Positions 55,559 to 64,000 of a stretch of DNA of 64,000 nt are shown one piece after another. The stretch is from Thermococcus radiotolerans (GTDB lineage: Archaea; Methanobacteriota_B; Thermococci; Thermococcales; Thermococcaceae), in NCBI RefSeq assembly GCF_002214565.1, contig NZ_CP015106.1, positions 930,001-994,000 on the forward strand, written 5' to 3'. Made by a program: the position numbers and the translations under genes. Below the pieces are notes generated by a model that saw only the letters and a program-made list of their open reading frames with translations, had not been told where the DNA came from and ran no database searches. How positions within the stretch are numbered: the stretch's first letter is position 1; each line of letters starts with the position of its first letter.

Positions 55559-55815
55559 GATCAAAAGCTCATGGTTCTTCTCAAGGCTCCTGGTTTTGAT
55601 GTGGTTTCCAGCAGATGGATTGTTTAAAAGGAGAACTAACTCAAGTGCTTCTTTAGTGAGGGTTTAACTTTGAGAAAACGCCCAGAGGGCGTTGGAAGGA
55701 AAGTAAAACCCCAAAATTATGATTTACAGGAAATCGTTCTCGTTTAACCTGTGAGGATTCGAATTTAGAAACCGCCTTTGAAGGGAAGTGGTGTAAAGAA
55801 CCACTGATTTTATTT
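55556..55815 (+). repeat. tRNA-linked palindromic element, copy C
   Basis: Centre AACGCCC-aga-GGGCGTT at 55677-55693. GGGTTTAACTT (55660-55670) faces AAAGTAAAACCCC (55700-55712), and GAGAAC/GTTCTC stand 48-50 bases from the centre on both sides. The left end keeps GATCAAAAGCTC (55559-55570); I see no matching right end, so limits on that side are set by symmetry. It lies in the 478-base gap 55529-56006, where no gene is seen. Confidence 0.7.
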
Positions 55816-55946
55816 CCAGCTGATTTGAGCTCTTCAAGACTCGCATATAGTCCCGGCACTCTAGATACCAGTTCCCGGGAACACAAGCCTTCAGCATATG
55901 TCAAACCGAGCGTGAAGCAGGGGTCCCTTCATCCCGTTTCCCGAAA

Positions 55947-55958
55947 GATTTAAATATC
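55947..55958 (+). promoter_or_regulatory. TATA box of phosphoesterase-like gene
   Basis: GATTTAAATATC after CCCGAAA, about 49-60 bases before ATG 56007; leader of about 27 bases with GGAGGGTGAG. Confidence 0.55.
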
Positions 55959-56006
55959 CTTGAGCTTTTAGTTAATTTAGGTAAGAAAAAGTTGGAGGGT
56001 GAGAGC

Positions 56007-56762
56007 ATGGTGTACGTTGCGGTTCTGGCAAACGTCAACGGCAACCTCCCAGCCCTCGCAAAGGCTCTCGAAAAGATAGAGGCCCTCAAGGAGGAGGGCT
56101 ACGAAATCGAAAAGTACTACATCCTCGGGAACGTAGTTGGCCTGTTCCCCTACCCGAGGGAGGTTCTGGACACCCTGGACGACCTCATAAAGAACAACAG
56201 GGTCAGCGTCATCCGCGGTGAGTTCGACCAGGCCATAGCCGCGAGCGACCCCCACGCGGAGGGACTGGACTACATAGAGAGGGTGGACTATCCGGAGTAC
56301 GTCAAACGGGCGCTTAAGTACACGTGGGAGAGCCTCGGCCATGAGGGCAGGGAGTTCATAAGGGACCTGCCGATTTACCTCGTTGATAGGGTTGGAAAGA
56401 ACGACATCTTCGGCGTCTACGGAAGCCCACTCGACCCATTTGGGGGAAAAGTCCTGCCGGAGCAGCCGACGAGCTACTACGAGGGAATAATGCGCCCCTT
56501 GAAGGACTATGAGATGCTCTTCGTGGCCTCGCCGAAGTACCCGGTCAACGCCATGACCCGCTACGGAAGGGTTGTCTGCCCGGGAAGCATAGGATTTCCC
56601 CCCGGCAGGGAGCACAGGGCCACGTTCGCCCTGGTGGACGTTGATACACTCCACACGAAGTTCATAGAGGTCGACTACGACAAGAGGCTCATCGAGGAGA
56701 GAATACGCAGGGAGGGGCTTCCCGAGGAGCTCGTCAAGATCCTCTACCACGGAAGGATTTGA
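56007..56762 (+). CDS. metallophosphoesterase-like protein with replaced metal ligands
   Basis: 251 residues that align along their length with YfcE/COG0639-type calcineurin-like phosphoesterases. The ligands are changed: D-x-H is NVN (9-11), GD is GN (41-42) and GNHD is GEFD (71-74). The later strands GVYGSP and VVCPGSIGFPPG are kept. With so many ligands lost, hydrolysis seems unlikely, so a binding or regulatory role is possible (inference). ATG 56007 follows GGAGGGTGAGAG. Its 3' end overlaps the convergent flippase by 29 bases. Confidence 0.75.
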   Translation: MVYVAVLANVNGNLPALAKALEKIEALKEEGYEIEKYYILGNVVGLFPYPREVLDTLDDLIKNNRVSVIRGEFDQAIAASDPHAEGLDYIERVDYPEYVKRALKYTWESLGHEGREFIRDLPIYLVDRVGKNDIFGVYGSPLDPFGGKVLPEQPTSYYEGIMRPLKDYEMLFVASPKYPVNAMTRYGRVVCPGSIGFPPGREHRATFALVDVDTLHTKFIEVDYDKRLIEERIRREGLPEELVKILYHGRI

Positions 56763-58056
56763 GGAGTTCAATCCCCTCCATTATTTCCGTTCTCTCATAG
56801 GCGAGGAAAATAAGGAATCCGAGGAGTACCGCGTACTTGGAGAGGAATACCAGGGACTGAAGGAGCAGCGCCACGACCAGTGGAACGTATATCCCGGGGG
56901 ATATTCTCAAAAGACTTCTGGCATAGTGGGCGACTCCGATGAGTATGAGGCCGTAGCCGAGGGTGAGGCCAACCATTACACCTACCGCCTCAAAGGCAGG
57001 GATGAGGTATAACCACGAGAGGAGAACCGCAAAGGCTCCAAGGAGCGCCACAAAGGTTCCTTTTTTAACGTAGGCGGTCGAGTTGAGGGCGACTATGCTG
57101 GGGTTGTAGGCTATGTAGACCTCCATCGCCATGAGGGCGAGGTGGAAGGCAGGACCAACGTCGAAGCCGAATATTACCGAGAGGACCTCCCTGCCCAAGA
57201 GCATTAGGACGAATATGGCAGAGCCGGTGGCGAGTATCAAAAAGGCCGTTGTCTTCTCGGCGAGGAGCCTAACGTAGTCGTCCTCGTTCCTGCCGTATTT
57301 GTACGAGAAGAGGGGCATTATGGCAGACTGGAGAACCTGGGGTAGGTACGTTAGAAGGAAGGCCGCGGAGAGTATCGCCGACACCACTCCCGCAACTTCA
57401 GGGCTGGATAGGTACTCACTCATGAAATAGGGACCCTGTATCAGGAAGACGCCAGAGAGGGTTCCTAGGAACGCAAAGGATGAATACGAGAGGAGCAGGC
57501 TCATCTCGCTTTTCCGGGGCTTTCCAATGAGGTTGAACCTCACCAGATAAGCGGCGGAGAAAACCGCTATCAGGCCCAGGAAAAGCAGGTACGGGGCAAA
57601 GATGTTGGGAAGTAAAAAACCCGCCAGGAAGCCCACGAAAGCCAGGGTTATTATGTACGCGTAATGTTCCCCCCTGTGGATGCCGTAGAGGAAGTTTCTG
57701 AGGGTCAGCTGAATCCCCCTGAGGGTTGCAAGGATTCCCAGGTAGAGGTTCAGTGGGAGCAGAAGCAGTCCGGCAAGAGGGAGGAGAAAGGCTGGAAGGG
57801 TTATGGAGCGTATTGAGTCTGTTTTGCCACCCCCCAGGAACTCGGAGGCGTACTTGCCGAGGGCTACCGCGAAAAAGCTCAGGGGTATCGCAGCGAAGAA
57901 TGCCTTCGAGATCAGAGAGTTGGCCATCCCCAGCTCCTCAACGCCGAAGCGCCTGGCAACTATTGCGCTGTACAGAAACCGGGTTAACCCCGTGAGGCCC
58001 AGGGCAATCACCGATGCCAGTGAATGGCGTAGAATGACCCGGCGCTCGTAGCTCAT
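56734..58056 (-). CDS. polysaccharide flippase, Wzx-like (MOP superfamily)
   Basis: 440 residues with 12-14 spans. It starts SLASVIALGLTGLTRFLYSAIVARRFGVEELGMANSL, the first-helix motif of Wzx/RfbX-type flippases. It should move lipid-linked sugars across the membrane for glycans or N-glycosylation. No glycosyltransferases are adjacent. Its 3' end overlaps the convergent phosphoesterase-like gene. Confidence 0.85.
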   Translation of the reverse strand: MSYERRVILRHSLASVIALGLTGLTRFLYSAIVARRFGVEELGMANSLISKAFFAAIPLSFFAVALGKYASEFLGGGKTDSIRSITLPAFLLPLAGLLLLPLNLYLGILATLRGIQLTLRNFLYGIHRGEHYAYIITLAFVGFLAGFLLPNIFAPYLLFLGLIAVFSAAYLVRFNLIGKPRKSEMSLLLSYSSFAFLGTLSGVFLIQGPYFMSEYLSSPEVAGVVSAILSAAFLLTYLPQVLQSAIMPLFSYKYGRNEDDYVRLLAEKTTAFLILATGSAIFVLMLLGREVLSVIFGFDVGPAFHLALMAMEVYIAYNPSIVALNSTAYVKKGTFVALLGAFAVLLSWLYLIPAFEAVGVMVGLTLGYGLILIGVAHYARSLLRISPGIYVPLVVALLLQSLVFLSKYAVLLGFLIFLAYERTEIMEGIELLKSFRGRGS

Positions 58057-58080
58057 GGATGGAGAAGGAAAGGGGGAAAT

Positions 58081-58380
58081 TTAACCTTTGTGGAAGCCGA
58101 GGGCAAAGCCGCCGAGGAAAGCGGCCGTTCCCGGAAGGAGGGCCATTACCTTCTCCCCGAGGGTCAGGATTTCATGGGTCCACTCACCGGCCAGATTGAA
58201 GAGCTTGTCCTTGTCGATTATAAGGACCCCCTTCTGCTCAAGCCACAGGAGACTAACCAAGTAGGCGCCGATTAGTGCCAGTGCCAGCTTCATCACTTTC
58301 TTGACAGCGTAGCCTGTTACAAAGCCTACCACTGCACCAACGCCCATGTCGCCCATCATGGCGCTCACGTCGAACTCCAT
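58081..58380 (-). CDS. FUN14 family membrane protein
   Basis: 99 residues. GVGAVVGFVTGYAVKKVMKLALALIGAYLV and the end GTAAFLGGFALGFHKG match FUN14 (FUNDC1-like) proteins, with glycine-rich spans and a terminal FxxGFxxG. Role in archaea unknown. It is divergent from the PadR gene, which could control it. Confidence 0.85.
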   Translation of the reverse strand: MEFDVSAMMGDMGVGAVVGFVTGYAVKKVMKLALALIGAYLVSLLWLEQKGVLIIDKDKLFNLAGEWTHEILTLGEKVMALLPGTAAFLGGFALGFHKG

Positions 58381-58492
58381 AGTACGCTCACCTGTAGAAT
58401 ACTAGCCTCCCCGAGGATAAAACGTTTTTGCCAAAACGTTTAAATTACACGACTTCAAAATATTTCCAAAGCATAAAAGTAGGTGTGAGAAC

Positions 58493-58819
58493 ATGACGAC
58501 CCCGATGGAGAGGCTCAAGAACAAGATAACGAAGGAGGTTCTGTGGCTCTACATCCTGAGGCTCCTGAAGGAGAGGCCCATGTACGCGTACGAGCTCAAG
58601 GAGAGGATAAGGGAAGCCTTCAACTTCGAGCCCGCAACGGTCAGTTCATACGTCGTCCTCTACAAACTGGAGAAGGACGGCTACGTTACCGCGGAGTGGC
58701 AGGAGAGCGAAACTGGGAAGCCGTCGAGGAAGTACTACAGGCTCACCCCAGAGGGCGAGAAGCTCTTCGAGGAAGGAATAGCCTTTCTTGAGGACATGCT
58801 CTCGAAGCTCAAGGAGTGA
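58493..58819 (+). CDS. PadR family transcription regulator
   Basis: 108 residues. Winged helix: VLWLYILRLLKERPMYAYELKERI, VSSYVVLYKLEKDGYVTAEW, then the wing GKPSRKYYRLTPEG, and a short C-terminal helix for dimerising. Only the basic PadR-s2 form. ATG 58493 follows TAGGTGTGAGAAC. Its promoter region is shared with the divergent FUN14 gene. Confidence 0.9.
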   Translation: MTTPMERLKNKITKEVLWLYILRLLKERPMYAYELKERIREAFNFEPATVSSYVVLYKLEKDGYVTAEWQESETGKPSRKYYRLTPEGEKLFEEGIAFLEDMLSKLKE

Positions 58820-58889
58820 ATTTCTCCAAACTTTCTCAGTTTAATATGCGTAGAAAAGTGCAAAAGAGAAACCTTTGAGGGCAGAGCCC

Positions 58890-59048
58890 TCAGCGTCCCA
58901 TTCCACCGCGCGGCTCTCTCGCCTTCGGGCGGAGACCCTTGTAGCCGCACTTCCTGCACTTCTTGGCCTTCCACGGGTTGGTAGCGCCGCAGCGCATGCA
59001 GATGTACTTCCTAAAGATTCTGGCCTCAGCCTCTGGGAATCTCGCCAT
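58890..59048 (-). CDS. rpl40e: 50S ribosomal protein L40e
   Basis: 52 residues from ATG 59048: [20 protein letters not shown], then a zinc ribbon with CMRC and CRKC (Cys17, Cys20, Cys31, Cys34) and a basic end [21 protein letters not shown] precedes it. Complete and typical of archaeal L40e. Not part of the large ribosomal operon but close to it. Confidence 0.95.
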   Translation of the reverse strand: MARFPEAEARIFRKYICMRCGATNPWKAKKCRKCGYKGLRPKAREPRGGMGR

Positions 59049-59105
59049 CGTGATCACCTCATGATCTTAATCCAACACACCTACCGCAACGGACTTTTAA
59101 AGCTT

Positions 59106-59193
59106 TGGTGCGGGGGACGGGATTCGAACCCGCGTAGCCCTGCGGCAGCGGATCTTAAGTCCGCCCCCTTTGGCCAGGCTCGGGCACCCCCGC
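59106..59193 (-). tRNA. tRNA-Leu(TAA)
   Basis: Acceptor GCGGGGG pairs with CCCCCGC, then A and CCA (59108-59106). The anticodon arm GCGGA-CTTAAGA-TCCGC gives TAA, reading UUA. Long variable arm present. It lies 3' of rpsB on the same strand and may be cut from the operon transcript. Confidence 0.94.
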
Positions 59194-59234
59194 GCGAGGG
59201 AGTGTAAAGCGAGGGGAATTAAAAGCTTTCCCCC

Positions 59235-59840
59235 TCAGGTTCTGATGATCCTCATCTCAAAGTCCTCAACCGGAACCTTGAAGTCCTCCCTGCTCTCTAT
59301 CTCCTTCCTGTTGTAGAGTACCTCCCTCGCGAGGATCCAGTAGATGAGCGCGAGAGCCTTCCTACCCTTGTTGTTGGTCGGAATCGCAACGTCGACGTAG
59401 CTGAGGAAGTTCTCGGTGTCGACGAGGGCCACTATCGGGATTCCTATCTCGATGGCCTCCTTCATGGCCTGGTGGTCGGCCCTCGGGTCGGTGACTATAA
59501 GGACGTCCGGCTCCATGAAGTTCTTGACCTTCGGGTTGGTCATGGTTCCCGGCAGGAAACGGCCCGGAATGGCCCTGGCGCCGGTGACGTCGCCGAACTT
59601 CTTGACCGGCTTCTGACCGTAGAGCCTGACACTGACGGCGAGGATGTTCGCCGGGTCGAACTTGGCCAGGAACTTGCCGGCAACGCGGAGCCTCTCGTCG
59701 GTCTTCCTGACGTCAAGGACGTAGAGACCGTCCTGTCTAACGCGGTATATGAACTTCTTCATGTCCTGGGTCTTCTGCTGGGTGCCGATGTGGACACCGG
59801 CGGCAAGGTACTGGTCGAGTGGAACAAGGTATTCCTCCAT
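59235..59840 (-). CDS. rpsB: 30S ribosomal protein S2
   Basis: 201 residues: [17 protein letters not shown] at the start, [33 protein letters not shown] and the end FEMRIIRT. Normal length. Small-subunit assembly protein. It follows the enolase-like gene by 13 bases. Confidence 0.96.
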   Translation of the reverse strand: MEEYLVPLDQYLAAGVHIGTQQKTQDMKKFIYRVRQDGLYVLDVRKTDERLRVAGKFLAKFDPANILAVSVRLYGQKPVKKFGDVTGARAIPGRFLPGTMTNPKVKNFMEPDVLIVTDPRADHQAMKEAIEIGIPIVALVDTENFLSYVDVAIPTNNKGRKALALIYWILAREVLYNRKEIESREDFKVPVEDFEMRIIRT

Positions 59841-59853
59841 TCTTCACACCTCC

Positions 59854-60879
59854 TCATCCTTCAAAGGTTATTATCCTACCCCTTTCACCCAAATCTTCGG
59901 CTATTCTTATCAGCTCGTTCAGCTTGGCGATGGAGTCCCCCCGGAGCACCATCGCCGGGCAGCGCAGACCCACCGCGAGGTGGGCCAATGCCTCATCGGA
60001 GGACTCGTAGCGAGCCTCCGCGAGGATGGGGGTTATCCTCTCCGACTTCGCGTCGTTCACGAGGTTGTATAAGTCGGTGAGCGTGCCTAGGTTTATCGGC
60101 TTTATTGACAGGGCGTTGTAGTAGCGCCTGTCGAGTATGTCCTTCTCGCGGAAGAGGTGCTCGCCATCAACGAACACCCCGTGGGTGCCTGCTATGAGCT
60201 CGAGGAAGAGCTCCTCGTCGCCGAGAGGCTTTATGTAGGCGACGTTGTTGTCCTCAACCAGGGAGAGTACCTCCTCGGTCTCCATCGGAACCTTCTGCAC
60301 GAGCCCGATGGCAACTTCGAGGCCGAGCTCGTCGGTTGCCTTTTCCGTGGCCTTCGAAAAGGCCTCCACCGTTCCGGTTTCCGCGTGCTCAAGGACCTTG
60401 TTGGCGGCGTCGACGACGTCGGTTATCTCCATGAGGTCTCGGACCATCACGTAGTAGTCGAAGGCCTCACCGCTCGCTATCTCAAGGATTGGAACCGGCA
60501 GCTCGGTCGTGAAGGTGCCGCCGATATAGCTGTACAGGGGCATCCTCTTGACGCTTGCGGCTGCCTTGGCGACCGCTATCGAGACGGCCAAAGCCGTGTT
60601 GGCCCCGATGTGGCTGAAGTCCTCGGTGCCGTCTATCTCCCAGAGGTAGCTGTCTATGAGCTCCTGCTCGCCCGCGTCGAAGCCTATCAGCTCGGGCCCG
60701 ATTATCTCGTCAACTTCGCTCACGGCGCGGTGAGCCTCGGCTATGTAGAGGCTCGGGTTCTCGTCCACGGGCGCGGCAAATCTTCCAAAGCCCGAGCTCG
60801 TTATGACGTCTACCTCGACGGAGTACTTTCCACCCTTGAGCACCGCGACCCTGCCGATTACGTTCTCTATCACGGTCAT
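59854..60879 (-). CDS. enolase-like protein in the ribosomal operon
   Basis: 341 residues against about 420-430 for enolase. Similar segments are DGTEDFSHIGANTALAVSIAVAKAAA, PLYSYIGG and IKPINLGTLTD with the catalytic lysine. The substrate loop S-G-H-A-G (here IASGEAFDYY), and the H-R-S-G-E segment (here RYESSDEALA) are changed, and the substrate loop near residue 30 (SSGFGRF) differs from GASTG. It is therefore probably not a glycolytic enolase. A similar gene sits between rpsB and the rpo genes in Pyrococcus as far as I recall. Role unknown. Confidence 0.8.
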   Translation of the reverse strand: MTVIENVIGRVAVLKGGKYSVEVDVITSSGFGRFAAPVDENPSLYIAEAHRAVSEVDEIIGPELIGFDAGEQELIDSYLWEIDGTEDFSHIGANTALAVSIAVAKAAASVKRMPLYSYIGGTFTTELPVPILEIASGEAFDYYVMVRDLMEITDVVDAANKVLEHAETGTVEAFSKATEKATDELGLEVAIGLVQKVPMETEEVLSLVEDNNVAYIKPLGDEELFLELIAGTHGVFVDGEHLFREKDILDRRYYNALSIKPINLGTLTDLYNLVNDAKSERITPILAEARYESSDEALAHLAVGLRCPAMVLRGDSIAKLNELIRIAEDLGERGRIITFEG

Positions 60880-60885
60880 CTTTCA

Positions 60886-61059
60886 TCAGCTCGGCCTGAT
60901 TACGGTGAGCGGGATTATGCCTTTCTCGAACTCGAGCAGCGCGGCGTCGAGCGGCGTGATTCCTTCCGGGACGTCGATGAGTATGGGCGCACCCATCGCT
61001 ATCTGGAGGGCCCTTGCTCCAATTATACGGGCCTTTTCAAACCTCGTGTACCTGAACAT
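60886..61059 (-). CDS. rpoK: RNA polymerase subunit K (Rpb6/omega)
   Basis: 57 residues: [20 protein letters not shown] then GAPILID and the end [11 protein letters not shown], the complete archaeal RpoK. It helps RNA polymerase assembly. ATG 61059 (GGGTGGTTGG before it) fits the known length; the longer frame to 61119 runs into tRNA-Pro. 6 bases before the enolase-like gene. Confidence 0.95.
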   Translation of the reverse strand: MFRYTRFEKARIIGARALQIAMGAPILIDVPEGITPLDAALLEFEKGIIPLTVIRPS

Positions 61060-61080
61060 TCCAACCACCCGTGCAAATTT

Positions 61081-61158
61081 TGGTGGGGCCGCCGGGATTT
61101 GAACCCGGGTCTCCGGCACCCCAAGCCGGGAGGATAGACCAAGCTACCCCACGGCCCC
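61081..61158 (-). tRNA. tRNA-Pro(GGG)
   Basis: Acceptor GGGGCCG pairs with CGGCCCC, then A and CCA (61083-61081). The anticodon arm CCGGC-TTGGGGT-GCCGG gives GGG. It lies between rpoN and rpoK inside the operon, so must be excised from a mixed transcript or be read from an internal promoter. Confidence 0.94.
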
Positions 61159-61174
61159 CCAGAAATGTGGTTTT

Positions 61175-61372
61175 TCAGTATACTCTGTAAACCATTACCT
61201 GGTCGATGAGCTCGACGTGGCTCAGCAGGGTTCTCCTGCAGCAGTACCTCTCGATCCCGAGGTCGTCGAGGACCTTCTCGGGATCCTCGCCCTTCTCAAC
61301 CCGGGCCTTGAATTCATAGTATTTGTCCCCTATGACCTTTCCACACGTGAAGCACCTGACGGGAACTATCAC
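61175..61372 (-). CDS. rpoN: RNA polymerase subunit N (Rpb10)
   Basis: 65 residues with the zinc site CFTCG...RYCCRR. Start GTG 61372 ([11 protein letters not shown]) gives the standard length and follows AAGGTGATAC; GTG 61381 would add three residues and is within that site. Confidence 0.94.
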   Translation of the reverse strand: MIVPVRCFTCGKVIGDKYYEFKARVEKGEDPEKVLDDLGIERYCCRRTLLSHVELIDQVMVYRVY

Positions 61373-61410
61373 CCGTATCACCTTCTCGAATGAATATTAA
61401 AGGAAAGCCA

Positions 61411-61818
61411 TCAGCGGTAGGACTTCTGCCTCTTGGCGCGCGGACCCTTGGTTGAGCGGTTGGGCTTGTGCGGCTCGGTTCTCCTGCTGTCCCCGACGAG
61501 CATGGTCCTGTCGTACTTCATAAACTTTTCCTTGAGGTTCATGTCGTTCGTCCACTCGACGAGAGCCCTTGCTATAGCAACGCGGGCAGCCTCGGCCTGT
61601 CCCATGAAGCCTCCGCCCTCGACCTTAACGTCTATGTCGACCTTGCTGACTATCTCCTCGCCAGCGAGGACGAGCGGCTCCATGATGGTGAAGCGCGCTA
61701 TCTCGGGCTCGATTATCTCAACGGGCTTGTGGTTGATCCTGACGCGGCCCTTTCCTTCCCTTATGGTGGCCCTCGCGATGGCCGTCTTTCTCTTACCAGC
61801 AGTCTGGATGACCTTCAT
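61411..61818 (-). CDS. rpsI: 30S ribosomal protein S9
   Basis: 135 residues: [40 protein letters not shown] and the end RAKRQKSYR that reaches the decoding site. Normal length; 11 bases after rplM. Confidence 0.97.
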   Translation of the reverse strand: MKVIQTAGKRKTAIARATIREGKGRVRINHKPVEIIEPEIARFTIMEPLVLAGEEIVSKVDIDVKVEGGGFMGQAEAARVAIARALVEWTNDMNLKEKFMKYDRTMLVGDSRRTEPHKPNRSTKGPRAKRQKSYR

Positions 61819-61829
61819 TTTCTCTCACC

Positions 61830-62258
61830 TCAGAACTTTCCACCGAGGAACTTGGCAACCTCGCCAACGGTAACGTACTTCGGAGTTGCGAGCCTTGACA
61901 TGTGGGCCTCGATTATGGTCTCAAGCTCCTTGCCCTCGAACTCCTTCGGAACTCCGGCGTAAACCTTGAGCCTCTTGAAGGCCTTCCTTCCGCGGTCGGT
62001 CTTCCAGGGGAGCATTCCCCTGACGGTTCTCCTGACTATCTCGTCACTCCTCTTCGGATAGAACGGACCCTTCCTCGGGTTGGTCCTGGTTCTCAGCTCG
62101 GTTCTCTGCTTGTACTTGGCGAAGATGTCCTCGCGGTTTCCGGTGATGATGGCCTTGTCAGCGTTGACTATGACGACTTCCTCGCCCTCGAGGAGCATCT
62201 TGGCAACCTTCGAGGCGAGCCTTCCGAGTATGAGTCCTTCAGCGTTAATTATCCTCAT
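61830..62258 (-). CDS. rplM: 50S ribosomal protein L13
   Basis: 142 residues: [33 protein letters not shown], and [22 protein letters not shown]. Typical archaeal L13. Follows rpl18e after 6 bases. Confidence 0.97.
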   Translation of the reverse strand: MRIINAEGLILGRLASKVAKMLLEGEEVVIVNADKAIITGNREDIFAKYKQRTELRTRTNPRKGPFYPKRSDEIVRRTVRGMLPWKTDRGRKAFKRLKVYAGVPKEFEGKELETIIEAHMSRLATPKYVTVGEVAKFLGGKF

Positions 62259-62264
62259 GGCCCA

Positions 62265-62630
62265 TCACTCCATTATGATTACTCCACTACCCTTCGGGTT
62301 CCTCTCGATGAGCTCCTCAATAGTGAGGACCTCTCCACCGGCCTCGACTATCTTCTTCTTGGCCGTCTCGCTGAACTTCCAAGCGGCAACGGTGACCTTG
62401 TGCTCAAGCTTTCCTGCACCGAGGACGCTTCCCGGGACGATGATGGTGTCGCCCTCCTTGGTGTAGCGGTTGATCCTGCTGATGTTTACTTCAGCCCTCT
62501 GCCTCCTGGGCCTCTCAAGGCGCCAGGCTATGTCCTTCCATATCTTAACCCCTTCTTCGTTAGACTTCTTTCTGAGGTAGCGGATGAGCCTCCTCAGGTT
62601 GATGTCAGTGGGTCCGGTTCTCTTGACCAT
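62265..62630 (-). CDS. rpl18e: 50S ribosomal protein L18e
   Basis: 121 residues starting [23 protein letters not shown] 62630 is placed by AAGGAGGT at 62636-62643 and by family alignment; ATG 62636 is too close to that site. Related to bacterial L15. Confidence 0.95.
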   Translation of the reverse strand: MVKRTGPTDINLRRLIRYLRKKSNEEGVKIWKDIAWRLERPRRQRAEVNISRINRYTKEGDTIIVPGSVLGAGKLEHKVTVAAWKFSETAKKKIVEAGGEVLTIEELIERNPKGSGVIIME

Positions 62631-62698
62631 GAACATACCTCCTTAACGCTCTCTCGCAGGTGGGAAACCGACAGGTCCAACGGGGTGAGCGTAAATAC

Positions 62699-62786
62699 TG
62701 GTGCGGGGGCGGGGATTTGAACCCCGGAACCCCTACGGGACGGGACCCTGAATCCCGCGCCTTTGACCAGGCTCGGCAACCCCCGC
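62699..62786 (-). tRNA. tRNA-Leu(CAG)
   Basis: Acceptor GCGGGGG pairs with CCCCCGC, then A and CCA (62701-62699). The anticodon arm CGGGA-TTCAGGG-TCCCG gives CAG, reading CUG. Long variable arm. It begins one base after the rpoD stop, so is inside the operon transcript. Confidence 0.94.
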
Positions 62787-62787
62787 G

Positions 62788-63573
62788 TCAGTCGGACGCT
62801 AATTTATGGAGTTCGCTTATAAATCTATCGCTCTTCCTCATGAGGATTTTGAGGGCTATGGCCACGATTTCCTCAACGGGGAGCTCTCCGTTGGTCTCCA
62901 CGGTAAACACGAACGCCCCGGGAACTACCTCTTCCCGTATCTTATCACCTTGGTAGGCCTCGAACTTTCTCGGCAGGTAGAAGGCCTTGGTGGTCGTGAT
63001 GATGAACTCCTCCTCGGTCTCCTCGACCGGAAGGCCGCGCCTCTCGGCGAGCTTCTTAAGCTCCTCCCAGTCGGGAATCTCCTTGCTCACGTGAATCTTC
63101 GTCAGGTACTTGTAGTAGACGAAGCCGGGCTGCCACTTGGCGTGATCCCTGCCGCGGCCGAGCTTGGCGTAGGCGTTGAGCGTAAGCCTCTGCCCCTCCG
63201 CGAGCTTGACTATCGGTATGTCAGGGTTGGCGGGCTTGACGCCCTCATCGTCGCTCTTGAGGTCACCGGAGTAAACCATTCCCGGCCCTTCAGCCTCAAG
63301 GGAGAGCGTGACGGTGTAGTCGTCGAGCTCAAGGGCATCCAGCGAGAATCTCTCAACCGGGGTGGTGAGCGGAATCATCGCCAGCCTGTGGGCGATTATC
63401 TCGTCAAAAAGGGCTGAATCGTTCTCGAAGAACTCGACCTCGTCAACGGCGAAGGTGGGAACCTCGGCAAGGATGGTTCTCCTCAGGGCGTTGGCGAAGG
63501 GAACGTCAACTCCCTCGACGAGGAACTTAATCGAGTCCTCCCTTTTCTCAAGAATCTGAAACTTTGGCTCCAT
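62788..63573 (-). CDS. rpoD: RNA polymerase subunit D (Rpb3/alpha-like)
   Basis: 261 residues from ATG 63573 ([10 protein letters not shown]), after [32 protein letters not shown] is the alpha-motif, and the dimer domain surrounds an inserted domain. The cysteines of an Fe-S cluster found in Sulfolobus RpoD are absent. Forms the assembly platform with RpoL, N and P. Part of the rpsK-rpoD-rpl18e order common to archaea. Confidence 0.95.
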   Translation of the reverse strand: MEPKFQILEKREDSIKFLVEGVDVPFANALRRTILAEVPTFAVDEVEFFENDSALFDEIIAHRLAMIPLTTPVERFSLDALELDDYTVTLSLEAEGPGMVYSGDLKSDDEGVKPANPDIPIVKLAEGQRLTLNAYAKLGRGRDHAKWQPGFVYYKYLTKIHVSKEIPDWEELKKLAERRGLPVEETEEEFIITTTKAFYLPRKFEAYQGDKIREEVVPGAFVFTVETNGELPVEEIVAIALKILMRKSDRFISELHKLASD

Positions 63574-63603
63574 CGGCATCACCAAAAAAGAAGTTGTTGG
63601 GGG

Positions 63604-64000
63604 TCAGACGCGCCTGCCCCTTCTTCCGCCCTTCGGCCTGGTGCCGTCGTGCGGAATCGGAGTGACGTCCTCAACCCTTCCTATCCTCAGACCGGCCCTA
63701 GCGAGCGCACGTATGGCTGCCTGGGCACCCGGTCCGGGGCTCTTGCTCCTGCTTCCACCGGGGGCGCGAACCTTGATGTGAACGCCGACGAAGCCCTTCT
63801 CCATGGCCTCCTCGGCGGCCCTTCTGGCGGCAATCATGGCCGCGTACGGGGAGGGCTCGTCCCTGTCTGCCTTGACGACCATACCACCGCTCCACCTGCT
63901 GACGGTCTCGGCCCCGGTGAGGTCGGTGATGTGGATGATGGTGTTGTTGTAGGAGGAGTAGATGTGGGCAACTCCCCACTTCTCCTTCTTCTTAAGGTTA
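63604..64000 (-). CDS. rpsK: 30S ribosomal protein S11, 5' end outside window
   Basis: At least 131 codons are visible and the frame is open to base 64000. Segments [55 protein letters not shown] and the end [14 protein letters not shown] identify archaeal S11. Only the first few residues are missing. Confidence 0.96.
   Translation of the reverse strand, partial: NLKKKEKWGVAHIYSSYNNTIIHITDLTGAETVSRWSGGMVVKADRDEPSPYAAMIAARRAAEEAMEKGFVGVHIKVRAPGGSRSKSPGPGAQAAIRALARAGLRIGRVEDVTPIPHDGTRPKGGRRGRRV

Noticed and set aside
59854-60879. Normal glycolytic enolase
   Set aside because: Length and several active-site loops do not fit, as set out in the feature entry.

Overview
The window is a 64-kb piece of the chromosome of a hyperthermophilic archaeon of the order Thermococcales, most probably Thermococcus. 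Signs are archaeal promoters (BRE/TATA, several apparently leaderless genes), archaeal ribosomal and RNA polymerase genes (L15e, L18e, L40e, RpoD/K/N), a tungsten aldehyde oxidoreductase, a sulfur-reductase-type flavoprotein under a perfect SurR-type site, GH57 branching enzyme, a DUF257 protein, FttA/aCPSF1, archaeal RNase J, and tRNA genes that encode CCA. I see no insertion sequence, integrase, CRISPR array or replication origin.

Layout. 1-7.1 kb: 3' part of a MATE exporter, upp, tRNA-Leu(CAA), then a minus-strand run of rpiA, a small membrane protein, a threonine-synthase-like/PadR fusion, FttA and proteasome beta. 7.2-13.5 kb: a degenerate P-loop/deoxyribosyltransferase-like protein, a 2-TM potassium channel, gdhA, an NSS transporter with its tiny MetS-like subunit, and a short-T-loop PII protein. 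13.5-26.3 kb: GH57 branching enzyme, RqcH/NEMF, NikR, several membrane proteins, RNase P Rpp30, a COG1325-type RNA-binding protein, L15e, prolidase, an amidohydrolase and DUF257. 26.4-31.3 kb: leuS with an unusual leader, a 57-aa membrane protein and an MFS exporter.

31.3-43.5 kb: mevalonate/isoprenoid genes on the minus strand (MEMO1, MntA-HepT toxin-antitoxin, mvk, ipk, a membrane-anchored protein, idi2, rnj, idsA), interrupted by a plus-strand tungsten oxidoreductase module (AOR, two polyferredoxins, FAD oxidoreductase). 43.5-50.4 kb: true threonine synthase, uridine phosphorylase, tRNA-Arg(GCG), tRNA-Gly(GCC), an NSR-like flavoprotein, MTA phosphorylase and an alpha-helical repeat protein. 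50.4-58.9 kb: DUF89 phosphatase, SRP54, Lrp-type and GfcR-like regulators, tRNA-Arg(CCT), a metallophosphoesterase with replaced metal ligands, a flippase, FUN14 and PadR. 58.9-64 kb: L40e and a ribosomal/RNA polymerase operon (rpsK, rpoD, tRNA-Leu(CAG), rpl18e, rplM, rpsI, rpoN, tRNA-Pro, rpoK, enolase-like, rpsB), with tRNA-Leu(TAA) after it.

The most notable unexplained signal is a family of about 260-bp imperfect palindromes. Three copies lie in the long noncoding gaps 3' of tRNA genes (1763-2022, 45747-46002, about 55556-55815). They share a GACGCCC/GGGCGTC centre and symmetric conserved blocks at about 17, 47 and 110 bases on each side. Second are proteins with changed catalytic residues: the threonine-synthase-like protein has Arg where the PLP lysine should be and carries a winged helix, the phosphoesterase lacks its metal ligands, and the enolase-like protein in the ribosomal operon lacks part of its active site.
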